This document shows positions 8,309 to 17,823 of a DNA stretch of 64,000 bases, in pieces (position 1 is the first letter of the stretch; every line of letters starts with the position of its first letter). This DNA is from Bradyrhizobium sp. CCGB01 (lineage in GTDB: Bacteria > Pseudomonadota > Alphaproteobacteria > Rhizobiales > Xanthobacteraceae). The position numbers and the translations under genes were made by a program. Under the pieces are notes generated by a model that was given only the letters and a program-made list of their open reading frames with translations, had not been told where the DNA came from and did no database searches. The stretch is taken from contig NZ_JANADK010000001.1 of the NCBI RefSeq assembly GCF_024199795.1, forward strand, positions 3,658,001-3,722,000, written 5' to 3'.

Positions 8309-8742
8309 CCTCCGAACTGGCGCTTGAGGGCATCAAAGCCGCCCTGGAAGACGCCGCCGCCGATATTGCCGACGAGCTCTGCTTCCCGTTCGGGTGCGCA
8401 GTCGAACTCGGCGGTCCATTCCATGAAGGTCTGGTCGCCGTCGGTGACCGGCGTCAGACGCAGGGTCGCGACATAATTCTCGACGCCCATAGGGGAGTCC
8501 AGGATCGAATAGGTGCAGAACATGTCGTAGTCGGAGAGCCCGAGCAGCTTCTCCCGGATGCGATCGCCGTTGCGCAGGCGAAAATCCCTGACACAGCCGA
8601 TCTTGTCCGAGGGCTCGCCGCCTTCGATGCGGCTCTCCGCGATTGCGGGGTGCCAGTTCGGCAGGCCATTGAAGTCGCGCACCCGCGCCCAGACGCGATC
8701 GTTGCGCGCATTGACGACGGTCGAGACATAGACGCGGGCCAT
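8305..8742 (-). CDS. CoxG-like SRPBCC-family protein (copy 1)
   Basis: A 145-residue SRPBCC protein, clearly paralogous to the next gene along its whole length. Both share DFNG, a W-H-P-A-(I/V)-A motif, SDKIGCVR and a WE-type strand near residue 110. The tandem arrangement suggests duplication, followed by possible heterodimer formation or separate ligand specificities. It sits between the flotillin-like gene (9 nt gap) and its paralogue (4 nt overlap) in the catabolic operon. The role, by analogy with CoxG, is membrane recruitment or maturation of the Mo hydroxylase; this is inference. Confidence 0.83.
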   Translation of the reverse strand: MARVYVSTVVNARNDRVWARVRDFNGLPNWHPAIAESRIEGGEPSDKIGCVRDFRLRNGDRIREKLLGLSDYDMFCTYSILDSPMGVENYVATLRLTPVTDGDQTFMEWTAEFDCAPEREAELVGNIGGGVFQGGFDALKRQFGG

Positions 8743-8751
8743 GATGCCACC

Positions 8752-11661
8752 TCAGCTCTTCTTCCGGGGACCACGCTCGGAGGGCGGCTCGCCCTCGGTG
8801 GAAGGCGAGGGAGAGGCCGTGGGCTTCTCGCCGCCGCCTCCACCGCCGCCCTTCCGGGCGGACTCCTTGATGCCCTGCATGTCGCGCGCCTCGCGGATCA
8901 GGCCCGGCATCTTGGCGAGGCTGCCGCCTTCGACGCCAATGTCGGAGAGGATGGAGTCGATCAGCGGTGCCTGGACCCGGTAGCGCAGTGCCGAATCGAT
9001 CACCTCGTCGGTGGCGCTGCGGCCGCCGTTGCCGCCATGGCCGTTGCCGTTGAGGCCGTCGACCTGGAGGATGCGAATACCCTCGATTTTCTCCATTGGC
9101 TTGACGCTCTCGCGCACGATTCCCTCGATCCGGTCCAGCAGCTTTCGGCGGAACAGCGAGTAGCGGGCCTGGTCGGTCAGCACGTTCTCGGCCTCGTTGA
9201 GCAGCCGCTGCGCCTCGGCTTCGACGGCCGCGCGTACGCGCTCGGCTTCGGCAGCGATGCGAGTTTCCTCGGCCTGCTTCTCGGCCAGCATGATTTCCAC
9301 GCTTTTGCGGCGCTTGGCGATCTCGTTTTCACGTGCGGTGATGACGCGTTCGGAGGCCTCCGTCGCCTGTATCCGCGCTTCCTCGGCCGAGGCCCTCGCT
9401 GCGGATTCCTCCAGCGACTTCAGGTGGATCGCGATCGCCTTCTCCATCAGGACGGTCTCCACCTCCTTCTCGCGGTTGACTTCGAGCTTGCGTAGCTCGC
9501 GCTCGCGGCCGATGCGGGCTTCATCGAGCCCTCGATCGGAGGCAATGCGGGCGCGCTCGACCTCTTCGCGTGCGGAAATCTCGGCTTCCTGAAGCGACTG
9601 GACGCGGGCGACCTCGAGCTGCTCGATCGAGCGGCGGCGTTCGATCCGTGCCGCCTCCAGCGCCTGCTCGCGCGAGACGTCGGTGGTCTCGACGTCCTTG
9701 CGTGCGACGATCTCGGCCTGTTTGACCTGGCGGTCGGCGTCGATGCGTTCGGAGCGCTTGGCGGAGATCGCGATCACGCGGTCCTCGTCCGCCATCTCGA
9801 TCACTTTCTTCTGTTCGATGTTGAGGACCTCTCGCTTCTTGGAAGAGTTGATGCGCTCGGCCTCGAGCGCGAGATCGACGGTGATACGCTGGCGCTCGAT
9901 GGCGTCGCGCCGTTTCAGCTCGGCCGCCTCCAGGACGCCGGTCCGCTCGATTTCGAGCGATCGCGTGTCCCGCTCGGCCTGGATGCGCTCGGCAGCGACC
10001 GCCTTCTCCTGCGCGATCCGCGCGGCCTCGATCGCTTCCCGCGAGGCGATGTCGGCTTCCTCGACGGCGCGGTTGCGGGCGATTTCGAGCGAGCGAACGC
10101 GCTCCTCCTGGGCAATACGGGTGGCTTCCGTCGCTTCGCGTGCCGCGATCCCCGCGACATCGAGCGTCTGGTTGCGCTCGATTTCCAATTGCCGCGTATT
10201 CTGCTCGGCGGCGATGCGCTCTGCGGCAAGCGTCCGCTCGCGAGCGATGCGCGCAGCCTCGACCGCGCGCTGGGCCTCGATCTCGGCTTCCTGGATCGCG
10301 CGCACCTGCTGGATCTCGAGCGCGCGGGTGCGCTCGTCCGACGCGATGCGCTCGACATTGACGATCAGGGTCTGGGCGATGCGGGCCTTTTCGGTCGCCT
10401 CGCGGGCGGCGATCTCGGCTTCGTCCACGGCACGGGTCCGCTCGATCTCGCGGCGCCTTGTCTCTTCTTCGTTGGCGATACGGGCGTCGGTCACCACCCG
10501 GTCCTGCTGGATACGCGCTTTCTCGATCGCCTCGCGGGCGGCGATCTCGGCTTCCTCGACGGTGCGCATCCGGTCAATTTCGCGCTGGCGCACCTCGCGC
10601 TCGGAGGCGATGCGGCTGGTGTCGATCGAGCGCTGGTTGGCGATCCGGGTCTTCTCGATCTCTTCGCGCGCGAGCAATTCCTTCTCTTCGATGGTGCGCG
10701 TGCGCTCGATCTCCCGCTGGCGGGTCTCACGCTCCGAGGCGATGCGGGCTTCCGCGATCGACTGGTCGTTGGCGATGCGAGCCTTCTCGATGGTCTCGCG
10801 CGCGGAAATCTGCGCCTGCTCGGCTTCGGTCTCGCGCAGGGCCCGTTCACGCGCGACCTCGGTCCGTTGCAGGGCTCGGCGCATCTCGATGTCACGCTCC
10901 TGCTCGAGGCGCGCCGTCTCGCTTTCGCGCTCGATCTCGAGCGCCTGTCGCTCGGCCTCCAGATTGCGAGAGCGGATCTTGATCATCGAATCCTGCTCGA
11001 TGTCGTTGCGCAGCTTGCGCTTGGCCTCGATGTCCTCCATCAGGCGTGTCAGACCTTCGGCATCGAAGCGGTTCGAGGGGTTGAAGAATTCGAGATCGGT
11101 CTGGTCGAGATCTGTGATCGCGACCGACTCCAGTTCGAGTCCGTTCTGGGCGAGGGCCTCTGCTGCGTTCGCCTTGACTCGGGCCACATACTCGCCGCGT
11201 TGCTCGTGCATCTGCTCCAGGGTCATCTCGGAGGCGACCGAACGGATCGCGGAGATGAATTTGCCGGCGAGGAGGGCGTGGAGCTGCTCGGGCTCCATGG
11301 TGCGGCGGCCGAGCGTGGCGGCCGCGATGGATACGGCTTCGCGGGTCGCCTGAACGCGGACATAGAAGTCGGCCTCAATGTCGACGCGCATGCGGTCCCG
11401 GGTGATCACGGCGTCTTGCCGGGAGCGCACGATCCCCATCGGCTGCACGTTCATGTTGACGGGCGTGTAGTCGTGGATGAAGGGCAGCACGAACGCGCCG
11501 CCGTTGATCACGACGCGCTCGCCAAGCAGGCCGGTCCGGACGAATGAGGTCTCCTTGGACGAGCGATGATAGAGCCAGTTCACGATGTAGACGGCGATTA
11601 CGATCACCACCACGGCGATGATCAGCCAGAGGATCAATTCACCGACCAGTGTCCCTGACAT
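8752..11661 (-). CDS. Giant SPFH/flotillin-like membrane-anchored hendecad coiled-coil protein
   Basis: A 969-residue protein. Residues 9-30 are a strong N-terminal membrane helix. Residues about 35-215 resemble an SPFH/band-7 domain (GERVVINGG, VDIEADFYVRVQ, the Gln/Glu-rich turn MTLEQMHEQ). Residues about 230-830 are an uninterrupted charged coiled coil, in which Ile or Leu recurs every 11 residues from 285 to 615. The C-terminus is Gly- and Pro-rich (GGGGGGGEKPTASPSPS). Flotillins form membrane scaffolds. The coil is much longer than in usual flotillins (about 450-600 residues). It sits inside the operon between the PEP-hydrolase-like gene and the CoxG-like genes, so it may scaffold the transporter or the Mo hydroxylase at the membrane. 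It has no known precise counterpart that I recognise. Confidence 0.85.
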   Translation of the reverse strand: MSGTLVGELILWLIIAVVVIVIAVYIVNWLYHRSSKETSFVRTGLLGERVVINGGAFVLPFIHDYTPVNMNVQPMGIVRSRQDAVITRDRMRVDIEADFYVRVQATREAVSIAAATLGRRTMEPEQLHALLAGKFISAIRSVASEMTLEQMHEQRGEYVARVKANAAEALAQNGLELESVAITDLDQTDLEFFNPSNRFDAEGLTRLMEDIEAKRKLRNDIEQDSMIKIRSRNLEAERQALEIERESETARLEQERDIEMRRALQRTEVARERALRETEAEQAQISARETIEKARIANDQSIAEARIASERETRQREIERTRTIEEKELLAREEIEKTRIANQRSIDTSRIASEREVRQREIDRMRTVEEAEIAAREAIEKARIQQDRVVTDARIANEEETRRREIERTRAVDEAEIAAREATEKARIAQTLIVNVERIASDERTRALEIQQVRAIQEAEIEAQRAVEAARIARERTLAAERIAAEQNTRQLEIERNQTLDVAGIAAREATEATRIAQEERVRSLEIARNRAVEEADIASREAIEAARIAQEKAVAAERIQAERDTRSLEIERTGVLEAAELKRRDAIERQRITVDLALEAERINSSKKREVLNIEQKKVIEMADEDRVIAISAKRSERIDADRQVKQAEIVARKDVETTDVSREQALEAARIERRRSIEQLEVARVQSLQEAEISAREEVERARIASDRGLDEARIGRERELRKLEVNREKEVETVLMEKAIAIHLKSLEESAARASAEEARIQATEASERVITARENEIAKRRKSVEIMLAEKQAEETRIAAEAERVRAAVEAEAQRLLNEAENVLTDQARYSLFRRKLLDRIEGIVRESVKPMEKIEGIRILQVDGLNGNGHGGNGGRSATDEVIDSALRYRVQAPLIDSILSDIGVEGGSLAKMPGLIREARDMQGIKESARKGGGGGGGEKPTASPSPSTEGEPPSERGPRKKS
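9817..10809 (-). repeat. Imperfect 132-bp tandem repeats encoding 44-residue (4 x 11) units
   Basis: The segment encodes residues 285-615 of the flotillin-like protein. Units of 44 residues begin with A-R-E-x-(I/T)-E and repeat about seven times. One unit (507-539) is 33 residues, so length changes by exactly one 11-residue step. Repetition in the DNA also creates long false open frames on the opposite strand. Confidence 0.85.
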
Positions 11662-11686
11662 GCTTTCCTCCCTCGACCTTCCGGCG

Positions 11687-12520
11687 TTATCGCGCGCCGA
11701 TCGCCTTGAATTTGCGCACCTGATCCGTCAGCGCCCGCTCGACCGGCAGCCGCTCCATCGAGGAAGCGCCGTAGAAGCCGTGGCAGTGGCGCGTGTTCCT
11801 CATGATGAAATCGGCGTCGTCCGGATCGGCGATCGGTCCGCCATGGGCGAGCACCAGAATGTCCGGATTGACGCTGAGCGCGGCGGAGGCCCAGGTGTCG
11901 ATGTGCGCCGGGCAATCCTCGAGCCTGGGCGCGGTCTGCGCGCCGATGGTGCCCCCAGTCGTCAGGCCCAGGTGACAGACAATGATATCCGCGCCCGCGA
12001 TCGCCATCGCGGCGGCTTCCTTCTCGCTAAAGACGTAGGGCGTCGTCAGCAGGTCCTTCTCGCGCGCCTTTGCGATCATGTCGATCTCAAGCGCGTAGGA
12101 CATCCCGGTCTCTTCGAGATTGGCGCGGAAGGTGCCGTCGATCAACCCAACGGTCGGAAAGTTCTGCACGCCGGCGAAACCGAGCGCCTTCAACTGGTCG
12201 AGGAAAGGATCCATGTCGCGGAACGGATCCGTGCCATTGACGCCAGCGAGCACCGGCGTCCTGGTCACGACCGGTAGCACTTCGCCGGCCATTTCCAGCA
12301 CGATGGCGTTGGCGTCGCCATAAGCCAGCAACCCTGCAAGCGAGCCGCGGCCGGCCATGCGATAGCGGCCGGAATTGTAGATGACGATGAGGTCGACGCC
12401 GCCGGCTTCCTCGCACTTGGCCGAAAGGCCGGTGCCGGCGCCGCCGCCGATGATGGGCTCGCCGCGCTTTGCCATGTCGCGGAAGCGTTTCAACAGTTCT
12501 GCGCGTTCAAACCGGGCCAT
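11687..12520 (-). CDS. Phosphoenolpyruvate-hydrolase-family TIM-barrel protein (Tm-1 C-terminal-type domain)
   Basis: A 277-residue TIM-barrel protein with [20 protein letters not shown] at the N-terminus, [10 protein letters not shown] in the middle and [13 protein letters not shown] near residue 190. This matches the PEP-hydrolase/TIM-barrel signal transduction family that forms the C-terminal half of tomato Tm-1 protein and follows UPF0261 genes in bacteria. The biochemical reaction is not well established. It starts 3 nt after the stop of the LivF-Tm-1 fusion gene, so the two Tm-1 halves are neighbours here. Cytoplasmic. Confidence 0.85.
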   Translation of the reverse strand: MARFERAELLKRFRDMAKRGEPIIGGGAGTGLSAKCEEAGGVDLIVIYNSGRYRMAGRGSLAGLLAYGDANAIVLEMAGEVLPVVTRTPVLAGVNGTDPFRDMDPFLDQLKALGFAGVQNFPTVGLIDGTFRANLEETGMSYALEIDMIAKAREKDLLTTPYVFSEKEAAAMAIAGADIIVCHLGLTTGGTIGAQTAPRLEDCPAHIDTWASAALSVNPDILVLAHGGPIADPDDADFIMRNTRHCHGFYGASSMERLPVERALTDQVRKFKAIGAR

Positions 12521-12523
12521 CGG

Positions 12524-14731
12524 TCACCTCGCTAATCTCCGGCGCGCCCCGGTGCGGCCGAACAAGGTCCGGAACGCGCTGACAATGGTGGAGGCGAACT
12601 CGGGATCGTTGATGTTCTTGGAGACGCGGATGAGCTGACGGTTGGCGGTCTGCCGCACGTTCCGCTCCAGCGCGCGGAACAGCGCAGCATCGGCATCGGG
12701 ATCCCAGAACGGCCGTCCCCGCGCGTCGAGCGCGGAGACGCCGCCCTCGGGCAGGAAGAAACGCACCGGGCCGTCCATCTGGTTGAGCCGATCGGCGATC
12801 CAGCGTCCCATGCGTTCGTTTTCTTCCGCCGTGGTCCGCATCAGGGTGACCTGCGGGTTGTGGACGTGGAATTTCCGGCCGCGGTAGCGCTCCGGAATGG
12901 TCTGGGCGGCGCCGAAATTGACCATGTCGAGCGCGCCGACCGAGCCGACATAGGGCAGGCGGCTGCGGATGATGGCGCCGAAGCGGTCGTCGGTTGCCGG
13001 GAACACGCCACCCATCAGGAGATCGCAGACCTCCGTCGTCGTGAGGTCTATGACGCCCGCGAGCTGTCCGGAATCGACGAGCTTCTCCATTGAGCGGCCG
13101 CCGACGCCGGTGGCGTGGAAGACGAGGCACTCGAAATCCTCGCGCAGGTCGGCCGCGATCTTCTGTACCGCCGGCGTGGTGACACCAAACATGGTGATGC
13201 CGACCGACGGCAATCCGCCGTCGCCGCGGTCCTTCCGTGCATGCTGATCGAGGCGCGCCCTGACCATGCCGGCCAGCGCATTGGCGCCATTGGCGAGCAC
13301 GGCGCGCGAGATCGAGTTGAGGCCCTGCACGTCGGTGACCGAGTGCATCATGGTGATGTCGGCGGGGCCGACATAAGGCCCGACGTCGCCGGAGGCGACG
13401 GAGGAGATGATCAGCTTGGGCACCCCGACAGGAAGGGACCGCATCCCCGGCGCAACCAATGACGCCGCGCCGGAGCCGCCCGCCGAGATCACGCCGGCAA
13501 CATTGCTCTGGCGCCGCAGCCAGCTGGCGAAGGCCTCGGCCATGGCGGTGACGGCGGCGCCGCGGTCGGGTCCGAACACCGCCGATCCGCCGCGACCATG
13601 GTTCAAGGCGATCTCCTGGGCGGAGACGTCGCTGGCGGCGTGCCTGCCGCTGGTGGAGACATCGACCAATCGCGTGCGCAGGCCGCTCCCGGCGATGATG
13701 TCGCGGATGAAGCGAAGCTCCGCGCCCTTGGTATCGAGCGTGCCGACGACGAGCACGACCGGGGGGCCCTGCGTTTGCGCCGCGACCGGCTCGCGCCTGC
13801 GCCGCGCAGTCTCTTCGAGGCGCGTCACTTGTGTCGAGAACGTGCGGGCGGCGGCTTCGATGCGGGCGATCGGCACCGGCTGTGACCAGCGGGTCGGCGG
13901 CGTCGGGTTGGAAACATAGACGCGGATTGGCCCGTCCGGACGCGCCTGCTGCGGTTCGGGCTTCGCCTCCGTACCCGCCGCCGGCACTTCGATGTCGAGC
14001 TCGGCGTGCACTCCGACGCCGAGCAGGCGCTGCTGCAATGCGCGATCGGCGGCAAGCCGCGCGGAATCGATGATGCGGTTGACGCGGCCGTTGACCATGA
14101 TCGCGACGTTGCGCGACACGGCCGTAGCCACGCCGATATTCTGCTCGATCACAAGTACGGACATGTCGCCGTCCTCGCCAAGACGCAGCAGCATCTCCTC
14201 GACCTGGGCGACGATGACCGGTGCAAGCCCCTCGGTGGGCTCGTCCATGATCAGGAGCTGCGGATTGGTAAGCAGCGCGCGGGAGATGGCGAGCATCTGC
14301 TGCTCGCCGCCGGAAAGCTGGCCGCCGCCGTGATCCTTGCGCTCGGCCAACCGCGGAAACGTCTCATAGATGCGCTCGACCGTCCAGGCTCCGCGACGCA
14401 GGCCGGCGGCAAGCTGCAGATGCTCATCGACACTGAGCGAACGCCACAGCCGGCGCCCTTGCGGCACGTAGCCGACGCCAAGGCGCGCAATGTGGGCCGG
14501 CGGTCGGCGTGTAATGTCATGGCCGCGGACGCGGATCGAGCCGCTGCTGACCGGCGCCAGTCCCATGATGGCCTTGCACAGCGTGGTCTTGCCCATGCCG
14601 TTGCGGCCGACGACCGAGAACACACCGGCCTCGAGTGTCAGGTCGACGCCTTGCAGCGCATGCGAATGGCCGTAGTAGACGTCGAGGCCGCGGACCTCGA
14701 GTGCGGCGGCGGAGCGGCGGACCTCATTCAT
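12524..14731 (-). CDS. LivF-type ABC ATPase fused to Tm-1-like (UPF0261) ATP-binding domain
   Basis: A 735-residue fusion. Residues about 1-240 are a LivF ATPase with Walker [13 protein letters not shown], signature QLSGGEQQM and Walker [15 protein letters not shown] Pro/Arg-rich linker spans about 240-310. Residues about 320-725 are a Tm-1-like UPF0261 domain starting [17 protein letters not shown], with [22 protein letters not shown]. The start has AGGAGG in front and overlaps livG by 8 nt. The LivF half should power the branched-chain-amino-acid-type importer. The Tm-1 half binds ATP in the tomato protein, but its bacterial function is unknown. There is no internal stop, so the fusion is real in this sequence. 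Confidence 0.87.
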   Translation of the reverse strand: MNEVRRSAAALEVRGLDVYYGHSHALQGVDLTLEAGVFSVVGRNGMGKTTLCKAIMGLAPVSSGSIRVRGHDITRRPPAHIARLGVGYVPQGRRLWRSLSVDEHLQLAAGLRRGAWTVERIYETFPRLAERKDHGGGQLSGGEQQMLAISRALLTNPQLLIMDEPTEGLAPVIVAQVEEMLLRLGEDGDMSVLVIEQNIGVATAVSRNVAIMVNGRVNRIIDSARLAADRALQQRLLGVGVHAELDIEVPAAGTEAKPEPQQARPDGPIRVYVSNPTPPTRWSQPVPIARIEAAARTFSTQVTRLEETARRRREPVAAQTQGPPVVLVVGTLDTKGAELRFIRDIIAGSGLRTRLVDVSTSGRHAASDVSAQEIALNHGRGGSAVFGPDRGAAVTAMAEAFASWLRRQSNVAGVISAGGSGAASLVAPGMRSLPVGVPKLIISSVASGDVGPYVGPADITMMHSVTDVQGLNSISRAVLANGANALAGMVRARLDQHARKDRGDGGLPSVGITMFGVTTPAVQKIAADLREDFECLVFHATGVGGRSMEKLVDSGQLAGVIDLTTTEVCDLLMGGVFPATDDRFGAIIRSRLPYVGSVGALDMVNFGAAQTIPERYRGRKFHVHNPQVTLMRTTAEENERMGRWIADRLNQMDGPVRFFLPEGGVSALDARGRPFWDPDADAALFRALERNVRQTANRQLIRVSKNINDPEFASTIVSAFRTLFGRTGARRRLAR

Positions 14732-15506
14732 GGCCGCCTCCTAGGTAAAGCTCCTGCACCTCGGGATCGGACTGGATCTCCTGCGGTCGGCCTTCCTTGA
14801 AGATGCGCCCGTTGTGCATCATCGTGACGCTCTCGACGACGCGTAGCGCTACGTCCATGTCGTGCTCGATGATGATGTAGCCGATATGCGCGGGCAGCGA
14901 GGTCAATATCTCGATCAACTCGGCACGCTCGGTCGGCGACAGTCCCGCGGCCGGTTCATCGAACAGCACGAAGCGCGGCGCGCCGGCAAGCGCCAGCGCG
15001 ATCTCGAGCTGGCGCTGCTGGCCATGCGCGAGCTCGGCAACCTGCTGATCCTTAACGCTCGTGAGATGGACGGCCTGGACGAGGTTGTCGGCCGCGTGCA
15101 TCAGCGCATCGTTTTGACCGGGGCGGAGAAACGAGAAGCGCCCCCGCGAGACGCCGCGGCAAGCGAGATAGACGTTGTCCTGGACTGTGAGGCCGGGGAA
15201 CAGCGCGGAGATCTGGTAAGTCCGGCGCAGGCCGCGGCGGATGCGCTCATAGGGCGGGAAGTGCGTGACGTCCTCGCCGAAGAAGCGGATGGTGCCGGAA
15301 GAGGGTGGGAAGTCGCCGGTGATGCAGTTGAACAGGGTGGTTTTGCCGGCGCCGTTGGAGCCGAGCACGGCGCGCCGTTCGCCGGGGCGAACGGTGATGG
15401 TGACGTCGGTGAGCGCCGCGAGCGCGCCAAACAGGCGCGTCACGCCACGAAGCTCCAGCGCCGCGCCGGCGCCGACGGCAGAGAGGCGTTGCGCGACGCT
15501 ATCCAT
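14724..15506 (-). CDS. livG: Branched-chain amino acid-type ABC transporter ATP-binding protein LivG
   Basis: A LivG ATPase with Walker [20 protein letters not shown], signature [16 protein letters not shown] and Walker [16 protein letters not shown]. The chosen start [11 protein letters not shown] has GAGGAT in front. An in-frame ATG at 15536 would extend it by 10 residues into livM but lacks a ribosome site. It pairs with the LivF half of the next protein in the membrane transporter. The gene overlaps livM by 8 nt and the fusion gene by 8 nt, a tightly coupled arrangement. Substrate class cannot be read from this subunit; liv-type systems in such operons often import aromatic or short organic acids. 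Confidence 0.88.
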   Translation of the reverse strand: MDSVAQRLSAVGAGAALELRGVTRLFGALAALTDVTITVRPGERRAVLGSNGAGKTTLFNCITGDFPPSSGTIRFFGEDVTHFPPYERIRRGLRRTYQISALFPGLTVQDNVYLACRGVSRGRFSFLRPGQNDALMHAADNLVQAVHLTSVKDQQVAELAHGQQRQLEIALALAGAPRFVLFDEPAAGLSPTERAELIEILTSLPAHIGYIIIEHDMDVALRVVESVTMMHNGRIFKEGRPQEIQSDPEVQELYLGGGHE

Positions 15507-16608
15507 GGCCAGATCCTCGGCCAGAGCTTCCTCCATGACGCCCGCTTGAACGGGCCGCGTTGGATCGCTGGCGTTTCCACCAGCTCTGCCAGAGCCCGAT
15601 GACGCCGTCCGAGGACCAGAACACGATCGCGAGGAAGCCGAGGCCGATCAGCAGCCGGAAGCGGTTGCCGTCGAGCCCGAGCTTGACCAGGAAGTCGATC
15701 GCGAAGGTGCGGAGCAGCACGAAGATCAGCGCGCCGATGAAGGGGCCGATGGGTCGCGTGATGCCGCCGACCACGGCGATGATGAGGATGTCGATGCAGG
15801 CGCCGACGCTCACCGAGCCAGGCGAGATCTGCCGGTAGTTCCAGACCTGGAGCACGCCGGCTAGCGCTGCGACGAACGACGCGAAGGCGTAGGCCGCGAC
15901 GCGATGCGCGTTGACGTTGAAGCCGAGCGCCGCCATGCGGCGGGGATTGTCGCGCACGCCCTGCAGCGCCAGGCCGAATGGCGCGCGGGAGATGTAGTCG
16001 ACGGCGAAGTAACACGTCGCGGCCACCGCGAGCACGATGTAGTAGAATGGAATGTCGGCGCGCCAGTTGACGCCCCAGAAATGCGGCGTGGCAACGGTGT
16101 TGATGCCGGTATGCCCGTTGAAGATCGCCCAGTTCTGGTTGGTGAAATAATAGAACGCCGCGCCGATCGCGAGCGTGATCATGATGGTGTAGATGCCTTC
16201 GGTGCGCACGGCCAGCGCGCCGCCGAGCGTTCCGAAGATGGTCGCGAGCGCCAGCGCCATCGGGACCGCGAGCCACCACGGCCAGCCCAGGCTGATATTG
16301 GCGTTGCCGCTGACGCCGAACACCGCGACCATATAGGCGGAGAAACCGGCGATGGTGAGCTGCATCAGGCTGACCATGCCGCCATAGCCGGCGAGGAACA
16401 TCAGGCTCAGCGCCATCGTGCCGAGGATCAGCGTGGTCGCAAAGATCTCGATCAGGAAGAAGCCGTTGGCGATCAGCGGCATGAGCAGGAGAATGCATGC
16501 GACGATCCAGGCCGCCGGATTGTCGATCTCCGGCCACCGGCGCAACGCAGGGCCGTGCGCGGTGGCGGCGGGGCGAACGGTGACGCGAGCGTCGTGAGCC
16601 AGCGACAT
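15499..16608 (-). CDS. livM: Branched-chain amino acid-type ABC transporter permease LivM
   Basis: A 369-residue polytopic membrane protein with about 9-10 hydrophobic segments and LivM landmarks: FLAGYGGMVSLMQLTIAGFS, RTEGIYTIMITLAIG and the ATPase-coupling region ALQGVRDNPRRMAALGFNV. It begins one nucleotide after livH ends. The C-terminal tail ([17 protein letters not shown]) is low-complexity and overlaps the livG start. It forms the inner membrane channel with LivH. Confidence 0.88.
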   Translation of the reverse strand: MSLAHDARVTVRPAATAHGPALRRWPEIDNPAAWIVACILLLMPLIANGFFLIEIFATTLILGTMALSLMFLAGYGGMVSLMQLTIAGFSAYMVAVFGVSGNANISLGWPWWLAVPMALALATIFGTLGGALAVRTEGIYTIMITLAIGAAFYYFTNQNWAIFNGHTGINTVATPHFWGVNWRADIPFYYIVLAVAATCYFAVDYISRAPFGLALQGVRDNPRRMAALGFNVNAHRVAAYAFASFVAALAGVLQVWNYRQISPGSVSVGACIDILIIAVVGGITRPIGPFIGALIFVLLRTFAIDFLVKLGLDGNRFRLLIGLGFLAIVFWSSDGVIGLWQSWWKRQRSNAARSSGRHGGSSGRGSGHG

Positions 16609-16609
16609 C

Positions 16610-17620
16610 TCAGCGCCTCGCCACCAGGCCCTGCGGCCGGATTGCCAGTACCAGCACCATGATCAGGAAGGTCACGACGATGGCATAGGTGGGGATGTAG
16701 ACGGAGCCGAGCTGCTCGGCGAGGCCGATGATGAGCGCGCCCAATGCAGCCCCCGGGATCGACCCCATGCCGCCGACGATCACGACCACCAGGGAAGCGA
16801 GCAGGAAGCGGATGTCCTCGCCGGGCGAGAGCGACTGGAAGGTTCCGCCGACGACGCCGGCGATGCCGGCAAGCCCGGCGCCGAACGCGAACACCCCCAC
16901 GAAGACGAGCTGGATCCTGACCCCGGTCGCAGCCAGGATGTCGCGATCGTCGACACCGGCGCGGATGATCATGCCGATGCGCGTGCGGTTGAGCGCCAGC
17001 CACATCGCCACGCCAATCACGACGGAGGCGGCGAAAATCACGAGCCGCACCAGCGGATAGCGGAGATAGACCGGTTCGCCGGAGGATTTGACCGCTGTGA
17101 CCAGAGGCAGCTCCACGGGGCCGATCAACCAGTTCGGCGTCTGGATCTGATAGAAGTCGCCGCCGCAAGCCCACAGCATGAGGTCGGCGAAAACGATCGA
17201 GAGCCCGATCGTCACCATGGTCTGCCGCAAGTCCTGGCCCTCCATGCGGCGGAAGACGATGAGCTGAAGCAGGACGCCGACCAGCGCCGTCAGGATGAAG
17301 GCGATGATGAAGCTGAGGAGCCAGGAGCCGGTCGAGGCGCTGATGGCGTAGCCGACATAGCCGCCGAACAAATACAGCGAGCCGTGCGCGAGGTTGACGT
17401 TGCGCATCAGGCCGAAGATCAGGGTGAAACCGCTGGCGACCAGGAAGTAGAGCCCGCCCAGCGTGATGCCGTTGAACACGGCGTTGAGGAAGACGCGCTT
17501 GCGGCCGATCGCCTCTTCAAGGCCCGGCGGCCACACCGCGAAGATCAACCACAGCGCCACGGCGATCGCGATGATGACGATCAGCGCCCATGCGGGATGC
17601 CGCTCGACAAAGCGGGTCAT
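16610..17620 (-). CDS. livH: Branched-chain amino acid-type ABC transporter permease LivH
   Basis: A 336-residue permease with LivH signatures: GGLYFLVASGFTLIFGLMRN, NLAHGSLYLFGGYVGY and the coupling-loop motif RAGVDDRDILAATGV, which contacts an ATPase. It starts the transporter permease set. Upstream is a 203-nt gap with a GC-rich hairpin separating it from the AraC regulator, so a promoter for the long operon may lie there. Confidence 0.9.
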   Translation of the reverse strand: MTRFVERHPAWALIVIIAIAVALWLIFAVWPPGLEEAIGRKRVFLNAVFNGITLGGLYFLVASGFTLIFGLMRNVNLAHGSLYLFGGYVGYAISASTGSWLLSFIIAFILTALVGVLLQLIVFRRMEGQDLRQTMVTIGLSIVFADLMLWACGGDFYQIQTPNWLIGPVELPLVTAVKSSGEPVYLRYPLVRLVIFAASVVIGVAMWLALNRTRIGMIIRAGVDDRDILAATGVRIQLVFVGVFAFGAGLAGIAGVVGGTFQSLSPGEDIRFLLASLVVVIVGGMGSIPGAALGALIIGLAEQLGSVYIPTYAIVVTFLIMVLVLAIRPQGLVARR

Positions 17621-17650
17621 GATCGCCGCTCCGTCGTCACGTCACCCCAG

Positions 17651-17676
17651 CCCTCTCCCCGCAAGCGGGGCGAGGG
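17651..17676. repeat. GC-rich palindromic element between livH and the AraC gene
   Basis: Two 12-nt arms (CCCTCTCCCCGC and GCGGGGCGAGGG) surround AA, with one T:C mismatch in the stem. The form resembles the dispersed REP-like palindromes common in Bradyrhizobium intergenic DNA, and it could also weaken read-through from the AraC gene. The remaining gap (17621-17823) shows no gene. Confidence 0.6.
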
Positions 17677-17823
17677 GGCATGCAAGCCGTTGCCGGCCGC
17701 GAGCCCTGTCATCGACGTGCGTCCTCCCTGGACTGCGCGATCCTCTTGTCGGGACCGCGTTCTGCACATCCTAATAGGGCAGCCGGGTGCGCGCTTGATC
17801 GTGAGTATCTTTTCGCGCGCCCG

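Noticed and set aside
9683..11547. Long plus-strand open frames (over 450-550 codons) opposite the flotillin-like gene
   Set aside because: They are mirror frames produced by the repetitive, GC-rich coiled-coil sequence. They have no ribosome site or family features, while the minus-strand protein is coherent.
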